Assembly: GCA_039193195.1 (NCBI GenBank)
Contig: JBCCWS010000008.1
Location: 1 to 64,000, forward strand
Direction of reading: 5' to 3'
Source: Pseudomonadota bacterium
GTDB lineage: Bacteria > Pseudomonadota > Gammaproteobacteria > Steroidobacterales > JBCBZW01
DNA length: 64,000 nucleotides
Shown: piece after piece, positions 8,672-17,934 of the stretch
How the letters are laid out: every line of letters begins with the position of its first letter
How positions within the stretch are numbered: the first letter of the stretch is position 1
The notes under the pieces: generated by a model
What the model was told of the DNA's origin: nothing
The model's database searches: none
Seen by the model: only the letters and a program-made list of their open reading frames with translations
Made by a program: the position numbers and the translations under genes

Positions 8672-11071
8672 TCAGATCTTCTCCACGCAGCGCACATCGA
8701 TGACCTGGCTCTGCCCGCCCACGGTCACGGTGAATTCCTCACGCACATCGCGGTAGCCGTCGCGGGTACCGATCACCGTGTAGCGACCGGGTCGCAGCTG
8801 CAACTCCGTTTGCTGAAAGCGCCCGAGATCCGCTACGCGCAGGATACGTACGTTGGTCCTGTTGTCTGACGCGATGCGCATGAGCACGGGCTGGCGGACC
8901 TCGTCGATGGCCTGCGCCAGTCGCGCCTGGCGCTCTTCGAGCTGCGGGCCGCGCGGCGTTGTCTGCCGCGCGCTCTCGAGCACCCGCGTCGCGCGCTTGA
9001 GAATCGAGTTGTCCGCGAGGCGCTGCGGGTCGTCGGCATAGAAGGTGAGTTGCTCGTACAGCTCACTCAGACGAGCGGCCACCTCGCGACCCTCGCGGGC
9101 AAAGCGTAGGCTGGGGTCGATCGCCAACGCCTCGTCGTAGACGGCCAGAGCCTCGCGCCAACGTTCCTGGGCCACCAGCTGCTCGGCCTTAGCGCCCAGG
9201 GAGGAGAGCTGCCGACCTCGCGAGTCCACATCCACCTGGGCTAGGGCATCGCGCACGACGCTTGCGTCGGGATCCAAGCGGCCCGCAGCCTCGAACGCGC
9301 GCCTGGCGGCGCTGAAGTCCCCGGCCGAGAGGGCGGCGAAACCCTCGGACATGCGCTGGTCAAAGCTCGACCGATCGAGGCGTAAGCGCAGGTTTGCAAG
9401 CGCCGCGCGCGCGTCTTCCCGGTCGCTGTCGAGGGCCAGCACCTGCTCGTAGGCACCGGCGGCATCGCGCAGGGCGCCGCTGCGCTCTAGCTCCTGAGCC
9501 TCAGTGCTCAGCGCTAGCACCTCGTCGAGTTGCCGCGCCCGAGCTAGTCCGTTGCGCGCATCGCGCAGAGAATCATCGATGGCGAGGGCCTGCTCGAAGG
9601 CGACGATCGACTCGGCCGCCTTGCCGGCTTCATAGGCAGCCCATCCATCCTGCACCCGACTTGCCGCCACTTCCGGCGCCTTGTCTTGGAGGGCCTCAAA
9701 GAGCTCCCGAGCTTGCCCGTAGGCCTCTGCCGAGGCAACAAAATCGTTAGCACGGAAGAGCTCATCGCCACGCACACCCAGGGCAATGGCCTGCGCGTAA
9801 CGCTCCTCGCCCCACTCGACGACGGCACGCGCTTCAAGCGCAGACCGCAGATCTAGCACCTCGTTGACGTCATCGAGCATGGCGTCCCGTTCGCGGCGTA
9901 GGCGCGCAAACTCCATCGGCGCGGCGATACTCGATTCAGCGCGCGACGGCTCACCCCTCTCGGCCACGGACGGCGCCGGGCTGCGTGAGGCGGTGGCGGG
10001 CACGTCGACTCGGGGGGAAAGAAGGCTCAGGACTACTCCGGACAGCACGAGCAGCCAGACCGCGGACACGGCGCCTAGCAATCGCCAGGGCACGCCGCCG
10101 CCGGCCTTGGCGGATTTACCCGCAGCGGCGGCCGTCGCCCCCACGCGCGCGACGCTGCGCACGGGGGTGGGGTCGATGAACTCGGCAGCCTTCACCGCAC
10201 TCAGAGCCAGTGGCGCGCGAGTTGCGTTGAAGTCTGCGCTCGCTACCTGAGCCAGGATGTTGGCCACCAGCTTCATGTCCGCGGGGCGCTTAGACGGGGC
10301 TTCCTGCAGGCATCGCCGAATCAGATCGGAGAGTCCAGCACTGGATCCGACTGCGTCGACCGTGTTGCCCTCCACCGGCGCGCGTCCGAAGGCCAGCTCG
10401 TGCAGCAGTACACCGAACGCGTAGATATCGTCTGCAACGCTCGGCGCTTCGCCAGCCCGTTGTTGCGGACTCATCGCCAGGGGAGAACCGCCGCTGCGCA
10501 GCGCCTGCTCAGGGGGCGCGTCGCGCACGATCGCTGCCACGCCGAAGTCGATCAAAAGAGCGTTGCCCTGGGCATCGATTAGAACGTTGGAGGCCTTGAC
10601 GTCACGATGAACTACCCCGGCGGCGTGCACGGCCGTCAGGGCGGAGGCAAGCTGCAGCACTGGGCGAATCCAGTCCTCACCCGGCGCTCCGCGCAGGCTC
10701 GAGAGCTCGCGGGGGCGCGCTCCGGCAAGGGCGCCAGAACCGCCCCCCCCTTGTCCCAGCACGGCATCCATCACGAGGAACGACTCGCCCTGCGCCTCGA
10801 TCACCTCGAGGGCGCAAGCCACCGCGTTGTGCTGCACTCGGGCCATCGCCGAGCGCTCGTGCTCGAGCAAAGCCCTGCGCTGAGCAGGGTCCGCCGGGTG
10901 CCCGAGGAGCTTGAGGGCGACGGGACGAGCGGCCTGCAGGTCTTCCGCCAGCCATACGGCGGAGCCGTGATGCCCGCCGCCGAGGCGTTGGCGCAGAATG
11001 AACCGATTGCCGAGGCGCTGCCCCTCGTTCAACACGCCAGCCACCGCCGCGCCTCGCTCTGGACCGCGCAA
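8672..11071 (-). CDS. Membrane Ser/Thr protein kinase with TPR-type repeats
   Basis: The protein has 799 residues from the TTG at 11071; GTG codons 9 and 12 codons later are alternative starts. The kinase domain (about 20-275) is complete: glycine loop LGGGHHGSAVW, Lys54 in VALKLL, catalytic HRDVKASN with Asp157, and IDFG with Asp175. A juxtamembrane segment and one helix (about 335-357, WRLLGAVSAVWLLVLSGVVLSLL) follow. Many TPR/coiled-coil helices (about 390-720) and a short PEGA-like end (LRPGRYTVIGTRDGYRDVREEFTV) complete it. The kinase should face the cytoplasm with sensors outside. FHA domains in two neighbours are natural readers of its phosphothreonines. No PP2C phosphatase gene is nearby. 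Confidence 0.9.
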   Translation of the reverse strand: MRGPERGAAVAGVLNEGQRLGNRFILRQRLGGGHHGSAVWLAEDLQAARPVALKLLGHPADPAQRRALLEHERSAMARVQHNAVACALEVIEAQGESFLVMDAVLGQGGGGSGALAGARPRELSSLRGAPGEDWIRPVLQLASALTAVHAAGVVHRDVKASNVLIDAQGNALLIDFGVAAIVRDAPPEQALRSGGSPLAMSPQQRAGEAPSVADDIYAFGVLLHELAFGRAPVEGNTVDAVGSSAGLSDLIRRCLQEAPSKRPADMKLVANILAQVASADFNATRAPLALSAVKAAEFIDPTPVRSVARVGATAAAAGKSAKAGGGVPWRLLGAVSAVWLLVLSGVVLSLLSPRVDVPATASRSPAPSVAERGEPSRAESSIAAPMEFARLRRERDAMLDDVNEVLDLRSALEARAVVEWGEERYAQAIALGVRGDELFRANDFVASAEAYGQARELFEALQDKAPEVAASRVQDGWAAYEAGKAAESIVAFEQALAIDDSLRDARNGLARARQLDEVLALSTEAQELERSGALRDAAGAYEQVLALDSDREDARAALANLRLRLDRSSFDQRMSEGFAALSAGDFSAARRAFEAAGRLDPDASVVRDALAQVDVDSRGRQLSSLGAKAEQLVAQERWREALAVYDEALAIDPSLRFAREGREVAARLSELYEQLTFYADDPQRLADNSILKRATRVLESARQTTPRGPQLEERQARLAQAIDEVRQPVLMRIASDNRTNVRILRVADLGRFQQTELQLRPGRYTVIGTRDGYRDVREEFTVTVGGQSQVIDVRCVEKI

Positions 11072-11090
11072 CAGCCCTCGCTACGCGGGT

Positions 11091-12383
11091 TCAACGCGGT
11101 GCGCTTTCTCCGGTGCCCTCACCGGAAGCCGCAGAACCTGCCCCATCCCCGCCGCTGCCCGCGGTGCTGAAGGTCTCGCCGGTCTCCAGCGAGTAGATGT
11201 CGCGCAAGATCGTGCGCCACTCATCGAACTGGCTATCCAACGAGCCCTGCAGGGTGACGGTCTGCCCTTCGATCTCAACCACCATGGGCTCAACCTCGGC
11301 CTCGAAGGAACCGTTTAGCTCCTCCAACGCAGCCGCGTGCAGGCGCGACTGGCGCTTCTTGTCGATACCCACCTTGAGCGCGGCGATGCCGCCGGTGATC
11401 GCCGTCCATTCGGCAATGCTGCCTGCCGTGCTGTCCGTATTGGCGAACAGGCCGCCCGCGATGGCTGCGCCGCCAATGAGCTTGTGCGCGAGGGCCTGAC
11501 GCTGGATCTCGCGTAGGGTGATCACCTCATCGTAGGTGTATTTGCGCCATTCGTCGTAGGGCACGTCCATCTCCTGGGCAAAGGTCTGGAAGTGCTGGTC
11601 GAGCGTGTCGAAGAAGAGGTACTCGCGCTCGCGGATACGCCGCATGCGCGCCACCATCGGGTCCGAGTACGCGGGCAACCGTCGGGCTTTGTACAGGCCG
11701 TCGGTCTCGGCGAGAAAGTCACCGAAGGCCTCGGGGGAGAGATCGCCGGCGAAGCGCAGTTCGGCCACCTGGCGAATCGCCACGCGCTGCTCCGGCGTGA
11801 TCTGCTCCATCGCCTGCGCCAGGTCGTTGGCGATGATGTTGTAGAGGTCCTGGAAGGGATCCAAGCGGGATTGATTCAGGGGCAATGAGTCGCGATAGGA
11901 CAATTGCCCCGTTAGGTGATCGTAGTCTTTTTCGAACCACAGTCGGCCCGTCGCGTCGCGCGCTTCGATGCTCAGGCTGAGGCGCTCGCCGTCCGAGTGG
12001 ACAATGGCGCCGGAGACGGTCAGGTCAACGCTGTTCGAAGCCCGCGGGATCACCCGCACGGCACCCCAGTGGTTGGTCTGCTGCAGGGTCTCGCTCAGCA
12101 CGTAGGGGATGTAGCGCGCCTCCGCGTTGCGCACACTTTCAGATATCGAGACCGCGTTTTTCTTCTGCTTCGCCTTTTCCTCGGGCGTTGGCAAGCCGGG
12201 ATCGAAGACCGTAACGCCCACATCGAGCAGCTGCTCCTCGGGCAACTCAACCTCGGCCTGCTGGGCAGCCACCGCGCCGGTCTGAATCACCGTCGTGCTC
12301 ACGCAGCCGGCGCCGCCAAAGGCCGTGGCGACCATCGCCACCAGGGCGAGCGTCGGGACCTGTGAATCGCTCCAGCGCACCAT
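11091..12383 (-). CDS. Outer-envelope lipoprotein, unknown function
   Basis: The protein has 430 residues from the ATG at 12383, preceded by a strong GAGGAG ribosome site 5 nt away; a frame continues 8 codons further upstream without such a site. The signal peptide ends in the lipobox FGGAGC with Cys27. The body has no catalytic motif I recognise. It contains a segment resembling lipoproteins of the CsgG/curli-accessory style (ISESVRNAEARYIPYVLSETL, then SGAIVHSDGERLSLSIEARD), a helical middle and a hydrophobic stretch (LIGGAAIAGGLF). It lies immediately upstream of the kinase, in the same direction, and is probably its periplasmic or outer-membrane partner. Confidence 0.75.
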   Translation of the reverse strand: MVRWSDSQVPTLALVAMVATAFGGAGCVSTTVIQTGAVAAQQAEVELPEEQLLDVGVTVFDPGLPTPEEKAKQKKNAVSISESVRNAEARYIPYVLSETLQQTNHWGAVRVIPRASNSVDLTVSGAIVHSDGERLSLSIEARDATGRLWFEKDYDHLTGQLSYRDSLPLNQSRLDPFQDLYNIIANDLAQAMEQITPEQRVAIRQVAELRFAGDLSPEAFGDFLAETDGLYKARRLPAYSDPMVARMRRIREREYLFFDTLDQHFQTFAQEMDVPYDEWRKYTYDEVITLREIQRQALAHKLIGGAAIAGGLFANTDSTAGSIAEWTAITGGIAALKVGIDKKRQSRLHAAALEELNGSFEAEVEPMVVEIEGQTVTLQGSLDSQFDEWRTILRDIYSLETGETFSTAGSGGDGAGSAASGEGTGESAPR

Positions 12384-12464
12384 TCGTCTCCTCGTCTGTT
12401 CGCGCACGTAGGGCCGCGCCTATCCGCGCGCACCCGCCGTACCAATCTGCCTGGGGCGGCAGCC

Positions 12465-14918
12465 TTATCCGCCGGAAATGCTTTCCTTGTAGCGGCGGTA
12501 CTCATCCCACAGGCGCTCGCGCAGCTCCGGATCCGACTCTCGCATAGCCGCTTCACGAATCTGTCTTGCCACCACATCGTCGCCCTGGGGATCGGGAATA
12601 TCCTCAGGCACGTTAACGCGCGTGTTGGCGCTCGGCGCTCTTACGCCACCCTGACCAGTGCCGCCGCCGTTGATTACCGCGGGCACCGAAGAGGGGCCCT
12701 GCTGAGTCGACGCGGTGGCACCAGCGCCACCGCCGGCAGCGCCGCTCTGGGGACCACCCGAATCACCTTCACCGCCACCACCGCCGGCACTACCTATCAC
12801 GTCGGCGTAGGCCACCCGCCCCGCCGCTGACGCCGCTTCGCGTGCGTCTGCCAGCTCGCCGTCGTAGTTGGCAAGGCTCCCCTGGAGCTCTTCCTCCAGC
12901 TCAGCGACGCGCTCCTCGACGGTCTGACCGCCGCCGATACCTAAATCATCTTGCGCCCAGTCAGCCCCCTGGCCACCTGCGCCAGCGGTGCTGCCCTCGC
13001 CCACATCGGGGATCGCGCCGCCTGCGGTGGCGCCACCGGCGCCGCTCGGCGAACTCTGCCCTTGGCTTCCCGGTTGGCCACCGCTGGTCTGCGCGCCAGG
13101 CTGTCCACCGCCACCGGACTGCCCGGACGGCGGCTGCCCAGTGGGGGCCCCACCCGGCTGGCCGCCTGGATTTCGTCGCGGGAGGGGAAGCGGCAGCGAC
13201 GCGCCGCCGGTGCGCGAGGGAATCGGCACCGCTACCACTACGCGCGGCGGCGGTCGCTGGTAACCCACGTCGTCGCTGCGCCCGCCCGGCTCACCAGCCT
13301 CGCCCGCGACGCGCGCGCCGGCTGCCTCTCGAGCTGCCTCCGCCATCTGTGCGCCCGCGCGCTCTAGGGCTTCAGCCGCCCGCTCAAAGTCCTCGGGATC
13401 GCCTGCCTCCGGCGCGCCGCCACCGGCCGGCTCGCCGGCCTCGCTTTGGCCGGGCTCGCCCCCGCCCGCAGTCTGCGCCGCTGGCTCGCCCTGCTGCTCT
13501 GAGCCGGCGGGCGCGGTGCTACTAGCGCCAGCCGCGGCTGCGGCGCTGCTGGACGCCGCTTCATCCGCAGCGGCCTGCGCCTCACGATTGGCCTCCGCCA
13601 AGGCTTCGCCAGCAGCGCGCATCTGTTCCGCGGCGCGCTGGAGCTCGATCGACGCCTGGTACAGGCGCTCGGCGTCATTCGTTTGGGCGACATCGGCGGA
13701 CGCGGACTGTTGCCGCTGTGCGGATGCGTCGCCACCCGCCGCGCTGGGTGAGGACGAAGACGAAGCCTGCTCGCCACCACCGGCACTCTGATTCTGTCGT
13801 GTCGCCGCGTCGCTAGCCGCATCGGAGGCCGATGCAACCGCTTCGCGGGCGGCGTCCACCGCCTGCTGGGCAGCTTGCTGCGCCGCGTCTGCCTGGGCAG
13901 CGGCGGCGGCTTGCGCGGCGCTTGATGAGGAGGACGCGGAGGACGCCGATGCGGCGCTGGAGGATGAGGTGGACGCGGTGGCCCCTGAGGAGCTGTCCGA
14001 CGCGCGCGACTGGCTGGAGGAGGCGCTCGCGCTGGCAGAAGCCGAACTCGCGCTGCTGCTGCTCGGCGAGCTGGCGTTGTTGGCCTGCGATTCGCTGGCG
14101 GCCTGCTCCTCGGCGAACAGATCCTCCAGCTCCGTTTCGCTCGGGTCGGTCGGTTCGGACTCGCTGGCTGAATCGGTCGCCTCGCTCGCCTCCGCAAGCG
14201 CCTCGTCCAGGGACTCCTGCGCCTCTTCTACGGCCTCGGCGGCCGCATCCGCCGCGGCCACGGCAGCTTCGGCAGCGTTGCTCGACTCGGTCGGATCAGC
14301 GAACAGATCCGGATCGTCGTTGCCCTGGGGACCCGCCTCCGCGTTGGGATCCGGCGGCAGGGCCGACTCTTCGCCGCCGCCGAGGCTCTCGCCCGCAGGA
14401 TTGGAAGACGCATCAGCACTCGCGCTCGCTTCCCCGCTTTGCCCCTGCGACTCGGAGGACGACGCTGACGACGATGAGGCCGTCTCACCGCCACCCGAGC
14501 TGGGCTTGCTGGGCAAGCCAGGCGTGGGCTGCGCAGCCGGGCCCGAATTGGGGTTGGGCAACCCGCCCTGTGGCAGGCTCGCCGTGCTCACGGGCGTTTG
14601 CCCAGGAATAGAGGGCGAGGCGCTCGGCGAACTGGAGGGCGAACTGGAGCTAGACGACGAGGACGAGGAGGAAGAGCTGCTGCTGGAGGAGGAGCTGGAG
14701 GCCGTCCGCTGCTGCTGGCGTTGCTGTTGCTGGCGGCTGCTCGAGCGCGATTGGCTCTGCTGGCCGGCCGGCGGCGTCGACGGCGCACCGCCCGAGGAGG
14801 ACGGTGAACTCGTCGGGGGTGGGGACGATGTCTGCTGCTGCTGATCGTTGCAGGCGGCGCCCGTGAGCAGCGCCCCGGAGGCAGCAGCGGCGAGGATGAG
14901 CTGTTTGGCGGTACGCAT
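12465..14918 (-). CDS. Ser/Ala/Gln-rich low-complexity lipoprotein
   Basis: I start this 817-residue protein at the ATG at 14918, because it gives a lipoprotein signal peptide (ILAAAASGALLTGAAC, Cys23) and has GGGGA upstream. A frame extends 74 codons further but encodes no signal peptide. The mature protein is extraordinarily biased: Gln clusters, 20 consecutive Ser at 74-93, then long Ser/Ala/Glu and Gly/Gln/Pro segments. Two Ala-rich helical segments (for example AAEAAVAAADAAAEAVEEAQ) also occur. Only the C-terminal 50 residues (PEDIPDPQGDDVVARQIREA to the KESISGG end) look like an ordinary conserved domain. It appears to be the first gene of the minus-strand cluster. A flexible spacer from membrane to peptidoglycan or beyond is a reasonable guess. 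Confidence 0.75.
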   Translation of the reverse strand: MRTAKQLILAAAASGALLTGAACNDQQQQTSSPPPTSSPSSSGGAPSTPPAGQQSQSRSSSRQQQQRQQQRTASSSSSSSSSSSSSSSSSSSSPSSSPSASPSIPGQTPVSTASLPQGGLPNPNSGPAAQPTPGLPSKPSSGGGETASSSSASSSESQGQSGEASASADASSNPAGESLGGGEESALPPDPNAEAGPQGNDDPDLFADPTESSNAAEAAVAAADAAAEAVEEAQESLDEALAEASEATDSASESEPTDPSETELEDLFAEEQAASESQANNASSPSSSSASSASASASASSSQSRASDSSSGATASTSSSSAASASSASSSSSAAQAAAAAQADAAQQAAQQAVDAAREAVASASDAASDAATRQNQSAGGGEQASSSSSPSAAGGDASAQRQQSASADVAQTNDAERLYQASIELQRAAEQMRAAGEALAEANREAQAAADEAASSSAAAAAGASSTAPAGSEQQGEPAAQTAGGGEPGQSEAGEPAGGGAPEAGDPEDFERAAEALERAGAQMAEAAREAAGARVAGEAGEPGGRSDDVGYQRPPPRVVVAVPIPSRTGGASLPLPLPRRNPGGQPGGAPTGQPPSGQSGGGGQPGAQTSGGQPGSQGQSSPSGAGGATAGGAIPDVGEGSTAGAGGQGADWAQDDLGIGGGQTVEERVAELEEELQGSLANYDGELADAREAASAAGRVAYADVIGSAGGGGGEGDSGGPQSGAAGGGAGATASTQQGPSSVPAVINGGGTGQGGVRAPSANTRVNVPEDIPDPQGDDVVARQIREAAMRESDPELRERLWDEYRRYKESISGG
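14640..14699 (-). repeat. Polyserine tract coding for 20 consecutive Ser
   Basis: Residues 74-93 of the lipoprotein are all Ser. The codons are a mixture of TCC, AGC, TCG, TCT and AGT, so the tract is not a simple triplet expansion and appears to be kept at the protein level. Confidence 0.85.
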
Positions 14919-15191
14919 GGCGTGTCCCCTATCGCTCCACTCGATTCGACGGGCCGGCGGGAGCGGTTTGCCGGAGTCGCGTTCCCGCAGGCTTAGAGTG
15001 GAGAAAAAGCAGATGGTTCGGCCCCACGCAGGTGGGTGACAGCCCGGTGCCCGGGAGATGCCTTCGAAGCGCCGATCGGCTCGACACGGAAACGATACAA
15101 CGCATATCCCGAAACGTCGATGACATTGCCACCGGGGCAAGGCTCGGGGCAGGATGGGAATCCCCCGAAAGGAGCAACGTAAGGCTCGTCA

Positions 15192-15803
15192 ATGATTCGC
15201 AAGATCTGGCGCGTTCGAAGGGTCGCCGCCGCACTCGCCTGCGGCACACTGAGCATGCTGGCAGCGAGCTGTGCCCGCAACATCGAGGTGCCCGCGAGCG
15301 TCCCCACGCCCCTGATGGCTGCTCTGCCCGTCACCATCGGCGTCTACTACGATGAGGAGTTCAGCAACTACCTCTACATCGAGAAACTGCTCTACGGACC
15401 TGAGATCAACGTGGAGCTCGGGGAGGCGAACGTCAATATGTTCGATCGCATGGTCGATTCCGTCTTCAGCGCCCACGTGCCCCTCGACGAGCCGCGCGGC
15501 GAGGGCGTTGATGCGATCATCGCCCCGTCGGTAGATGAGTACGCATTTTTGACGCCGGACCAGTCCGGGGTCGATTTCTACTCCGTGTCCATCCGCTACA
15601 AGGTGGACCTACTGTCGCCATCAGGTGACGTAATCGACAGCTGGAAAGTGGACAGCTACGGACGCACACGGGCGACGGGACTCGTTGGCACCAACTCGCT
15701 GTCCCAAGCGAACGAAGAGGCGTTGCGGGATGCCGCTGCGGTCCTGGCCTTAGATCTGCAGAATCGGCCGTCGGTCGTCAGCCTTAGCGGCGAGGGTTCA
15801 TGA
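15192..15803 (+). CDS. Small lipoprotein, first of a pair
   Basis: This 203-residue protein has a lipoprotein signal peptide ending in LAASC (Cys27). The mature part contains VTIGVYYDEEFSNYLYIEKL and a beta-rich segment (SVSIRYKVDLLSPSGDVIDSWKVDSYG), followed by an Ala-rich helix near the end. This resembles proteins of the YajG/DUF4136 style that bind in the outer membrane, but I cannot assign a family. It diverges from the Ser-rich lipoprotein gene across a 273-bp gap with no clear promoter motif. It overlaps the next lipoprotein gene by 4 bp (ATGA). Confidence 0.75.
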   Translation: MIRKIWRVRRVAAALACGTLSMLAASCARNIEVPASVPTPLMAALPVTIGVYYDEEFSNYLYIEKLLYGPEINVELGEANVNMFDRMVDSVFSAHVPLDEPRGEGVDAIIAPSVDEYAFLTPDQSGVDFYSVSIRYKVDLLSPSGDVIDSWKVDSYGRTRATGLVGTNSLSQANEEALRDAAAVLALDLQNRPSVVSLSGEGS

Positions 15804-16495
15804 TGCGTAAACACCCCCAAAGCGCTTTCCTGCGTAGCGCCCTGGCGCTGCTGCCCATGCTCGCCGTCACTCTCTCTCAGAGCGGCTGCGTCACGGCTCG
15901 GGTCGAGGAGGCGCGCCAGTCCCTAAGTAGCGGCGGCATGAGTTCCGGCGATGCGGTAGTTCTGCTCACGCGCCGCTTCAACAATCAACGCGAAGCCGAA
16001 CAGGGCTTCACCAACTGCGTGGCAAACGCCCTGCTGACCGGCAACCCAGGCATGGAACTGCGCACGGAGCAAGAGTTCCTGGACGGCCTGTTTCCCTGGT
16101 TCGAACCGCGCTACGCGCCTACCACTGTTGAAGACCTCCCAGAGCTGTTGGCACAGCCGGGCGTGACCGAGCGCCTCGAAGACACGGGCGTCCGCTACAT
16201 CGTATGGTTGGACGGTGAGACCGAAACGGTCGACGGCGGCGGCAGCATCACCTGCGAGATCGGTGCTGGAGTGGGCTGTTTGGGCTTTCAGTGGTGGGAG
16301 AACGACAGCAACTACGAGGCCTCGATCTGGGACCTCGAGACTTCGACGGACGCCGGTGTCATGACCAGCTCTGCTCGCGGAACGTCTTACCTGCCGGCGA
16401 TCGTTGTGCCGATTCCCATCATCGCCCGCACGCGCGTGACGGCATGTAAGGGCCTGGCCGATCGACTGGTGGAGTTTCTCGCCCTCGAAGGTTGA
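15800..16495 (+). CDS. Small lipoprotein, second of a pair
   Basis: The protein has 231 residues with a signal peptide and lipobox SQSGC (Cys30). The mature protein has a helical N-terminal part and a beta-rich C-terminal part (RYIVWLDGETETVDGGGSITCEIGAGVGCLGFQWWENDSNYEASIWDLET) with two Cys that may form a disulfide. No family was recognised. It is translationally coupled to the preceding lipoprotein, so the two likely act together. Its stop is one base from the stop of the convergent TonB-domain gene, and no terminator separates them. Confidence 0.75.
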   Translation: MMRKHPQSAFLRSALALLPMLAVTLSQSGCVTARVEEARQSLSSGGMSSGDAVVLLTRRFNNQREAEQGFTNCVANALLTGNPGMELRTEQEFLDGLFPWFEPRYAPTTVEDLPELLAQPGVTERLEDTGVRYIVWLDGETETVDGGGSITCEIGAGVGCLGFQWWENDSNYEASIWDLETSTDAGVMTSSARGTSYLPAIVVPIPIIARTRVTACKGLADRLVEFLALEG

Positions 16496-16496
16496 G

Positions 16497-17930
16497 CTAC
16501 TTCTTCGCGTTCCGCGGGCGGAAGTATTGCCGCATCGTCATCTCCGTGGCCACCGGCTCGCCATCGACGAACGCCGGTCGGAAGTGCGCCGCGCGGATAG
16601 CGGAGAGGGTCTCGTTCTCCGTTCTCCTAGTGGCCGTGCTGTCGGTCACCCGTGCGCGCGTCACTTTGCCTTCAGCGTTTACGGTGAAACTCACCTCTAG
16701 GTAGTTGTCAGGCGATAGGAACGCGCGCGACCGGTAGTCTGGGTACACGTTGAAGGGCTTCACGTACTCGACTTGTTGGGGTTGCCCCAGCAGCGCCTTC
16801 GCGCGCGCGCCATCACCATCGGCCTGCGCGATCACCTGCCACGCCTGCCGGTAGTTTGCGACGGCCTCTCCCGGGCTGTTGCTCTGCAAATGCCAATCCC
16901 CACGAATGAGCAGAAACTCCGCAAAGTCGGTGACGTCAGCGTACTCGTCGCCCTCGAACAGGGAGATCGCGCGGTCCAGCGAACGCCTGCCCTCACCGCG
17001 AAAGTAGTTTCGCTTGGTGTAGGTCAGCGCAATCCCGCGCAGCGGTTCCACCAAGCGCAAATCATCCTCGCCGTAGGACTCCTCCAAAATTTCTAACGCC
17101 CGGCGGAAGACTGGAAGGGCACTTTGAAAATCGCCGATATCGATGTAGTAGTTGGCGTACTCGTAGAGCGCTGGCACGAGCTCCGGCGACATTTCACCGA
17201 ACTTGCGCTCGTGAATGCGCAGCATGAAACCCTGCTCGCGCTCGGACTTCTCGAAGCTGAGACCGCGGGCGTAGAAATCCGATAGGAGGCGAAGCACCTC
17301 CACCTGCTCCAGATTGTTGATGCCAAGGCGCCGGTGGGTGATGAACTTCGCGCGCAGCAAAGCGCTCTCCGCGGCTTCGTCCTGATCCAAGGCTTCCAGA
17401 TGCTCGGCCAGATTGCTGAGCAAGTAGACCAGACTGAAGCTGTAGAGGCCTTCGTAGCGCTCGGTCAGAGCGATGGCGCGCTCGAAAACACGGCGAGCGT
17501 TGTTGTCGTCATTTAGGCGCTTGTAGGAGAAGGCGTGCAGCTTGACGTAAGGCAGCGCCTCGAAGCTGTCGGCACCATAGCGCTCCTCATGCACCTCACG
17601 TAACAGCGCGGCCGCTTGCAGCGCCGCGCCGGGGTTACCCGCCTCAACGTAGGCGGCGTGCGCGCGGATCAACTCATCAATCGTCTCACTGCTGATGTCG
17701 CCGATGCCATCGGTGAGGGCCGCCGCCTCAGCGGCGTCCGTGGACGAGATGCTCGTCGCAGCGGGTTCCGGTGCAGCTTGCTCCGGGGCTTGCGCCTCCT
17801 GACCTAACACCGTGTTGGCATCGAGAAGCGCGAATGCCCCCCCTAGCAGCGCTAACAGCGCCCCACGCATCGTAGCGGGCCAACTGCCTGGCGCCGCCCT
17901 TTCCCCGTACCGTCCCACGCTCACTCCCAC
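16497..17930 (-). CDS. TPR protein with C-terminal TonB domain
   Basis: The protein has 477 residues from the GTG at 17930, chosen because GGAG lies 8-10 nt upstream; an ATG at 17870 lacks a ribosome site. A signal or anchor segment (about 22-43) leads to tetratricopeptide helices (about 75-385), then a TonB C-terminal fold. That fold contains VSFTVNAEGKVTRARVTDST and AIRAAHFRPAFVDGEPV, and the protein ends in an RQYF motif. Such proteins are exported and act as scaffolds rather than as true ExbBD-driven TonB. It follows the M48 protease gene by only 4 bp, so the two are probably co-transcribed. Confidence 0.8.
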   Translation of the reverse strand: MGVSVGRYGERAAPGSWPATMRGALLALLGGAFALLDANTVLGQEAQAPEQAAPEPAATSISSTDAAEAAALTDGIGDISSETIDELIRAHAAYVEAGNPGAALQAAALLREVHEERYGADSFEALPYVKLHAFSYKRLNDDNNARRVFERAIALTERYEGLYSFSLVYLLSNLAEHLEALDQDEAAESALLRAKFITHRRLGINNLEQVEVLRLLSDFYARGLSFEKSEREQGFMLRIHERKFGEMSPELVPALYEYANYYIDIGDFQSALPVFRRALEILEESYGEDDLRLVEPLRGIALTYTKRNYFRGEGRRSLDRAISLFEGDEYADVTDFAEFLLIRGDWHLQSNSPGEAVANYRQAWQVIAQADGDGARAKALLGQPQQVEYVKPFNVYPDYRSRAFLSPDNYLEVSFTVNAEGKVTRARVTDSTATRRTENETLSAIRAAHFRPAFVDGEPVATEMTMRQYFRPRNAKK

Positions 17931-17934
17931 GCGA

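Noticed and set aside
13969-14844. Long Leu/Glu-rich plus-strand frame opposite the Ser-rich lipoprotein
   Set aside because: It mirrors the repetitive Ser/Ala codons on the other strand; the minus-strand frame has the signal peptide, lipobox and ribosome site.
148-14918. Zorya or type VI secretion system
   Set aside because: A MotA/TolQ-like channel and FHA/kinase genes recall these, but there is no ZorB, ZorC/D helicase, Hcp, VgrG, sheath or ClpV gene.
14919-15140. N-terminal extension of the Ser-rich lipoprotein to 15140
   Set aside because: It would bury the lipoprotein signal peptide behind 74 non-coding-like residues. The ATG at 14918 has the better ribosome site.
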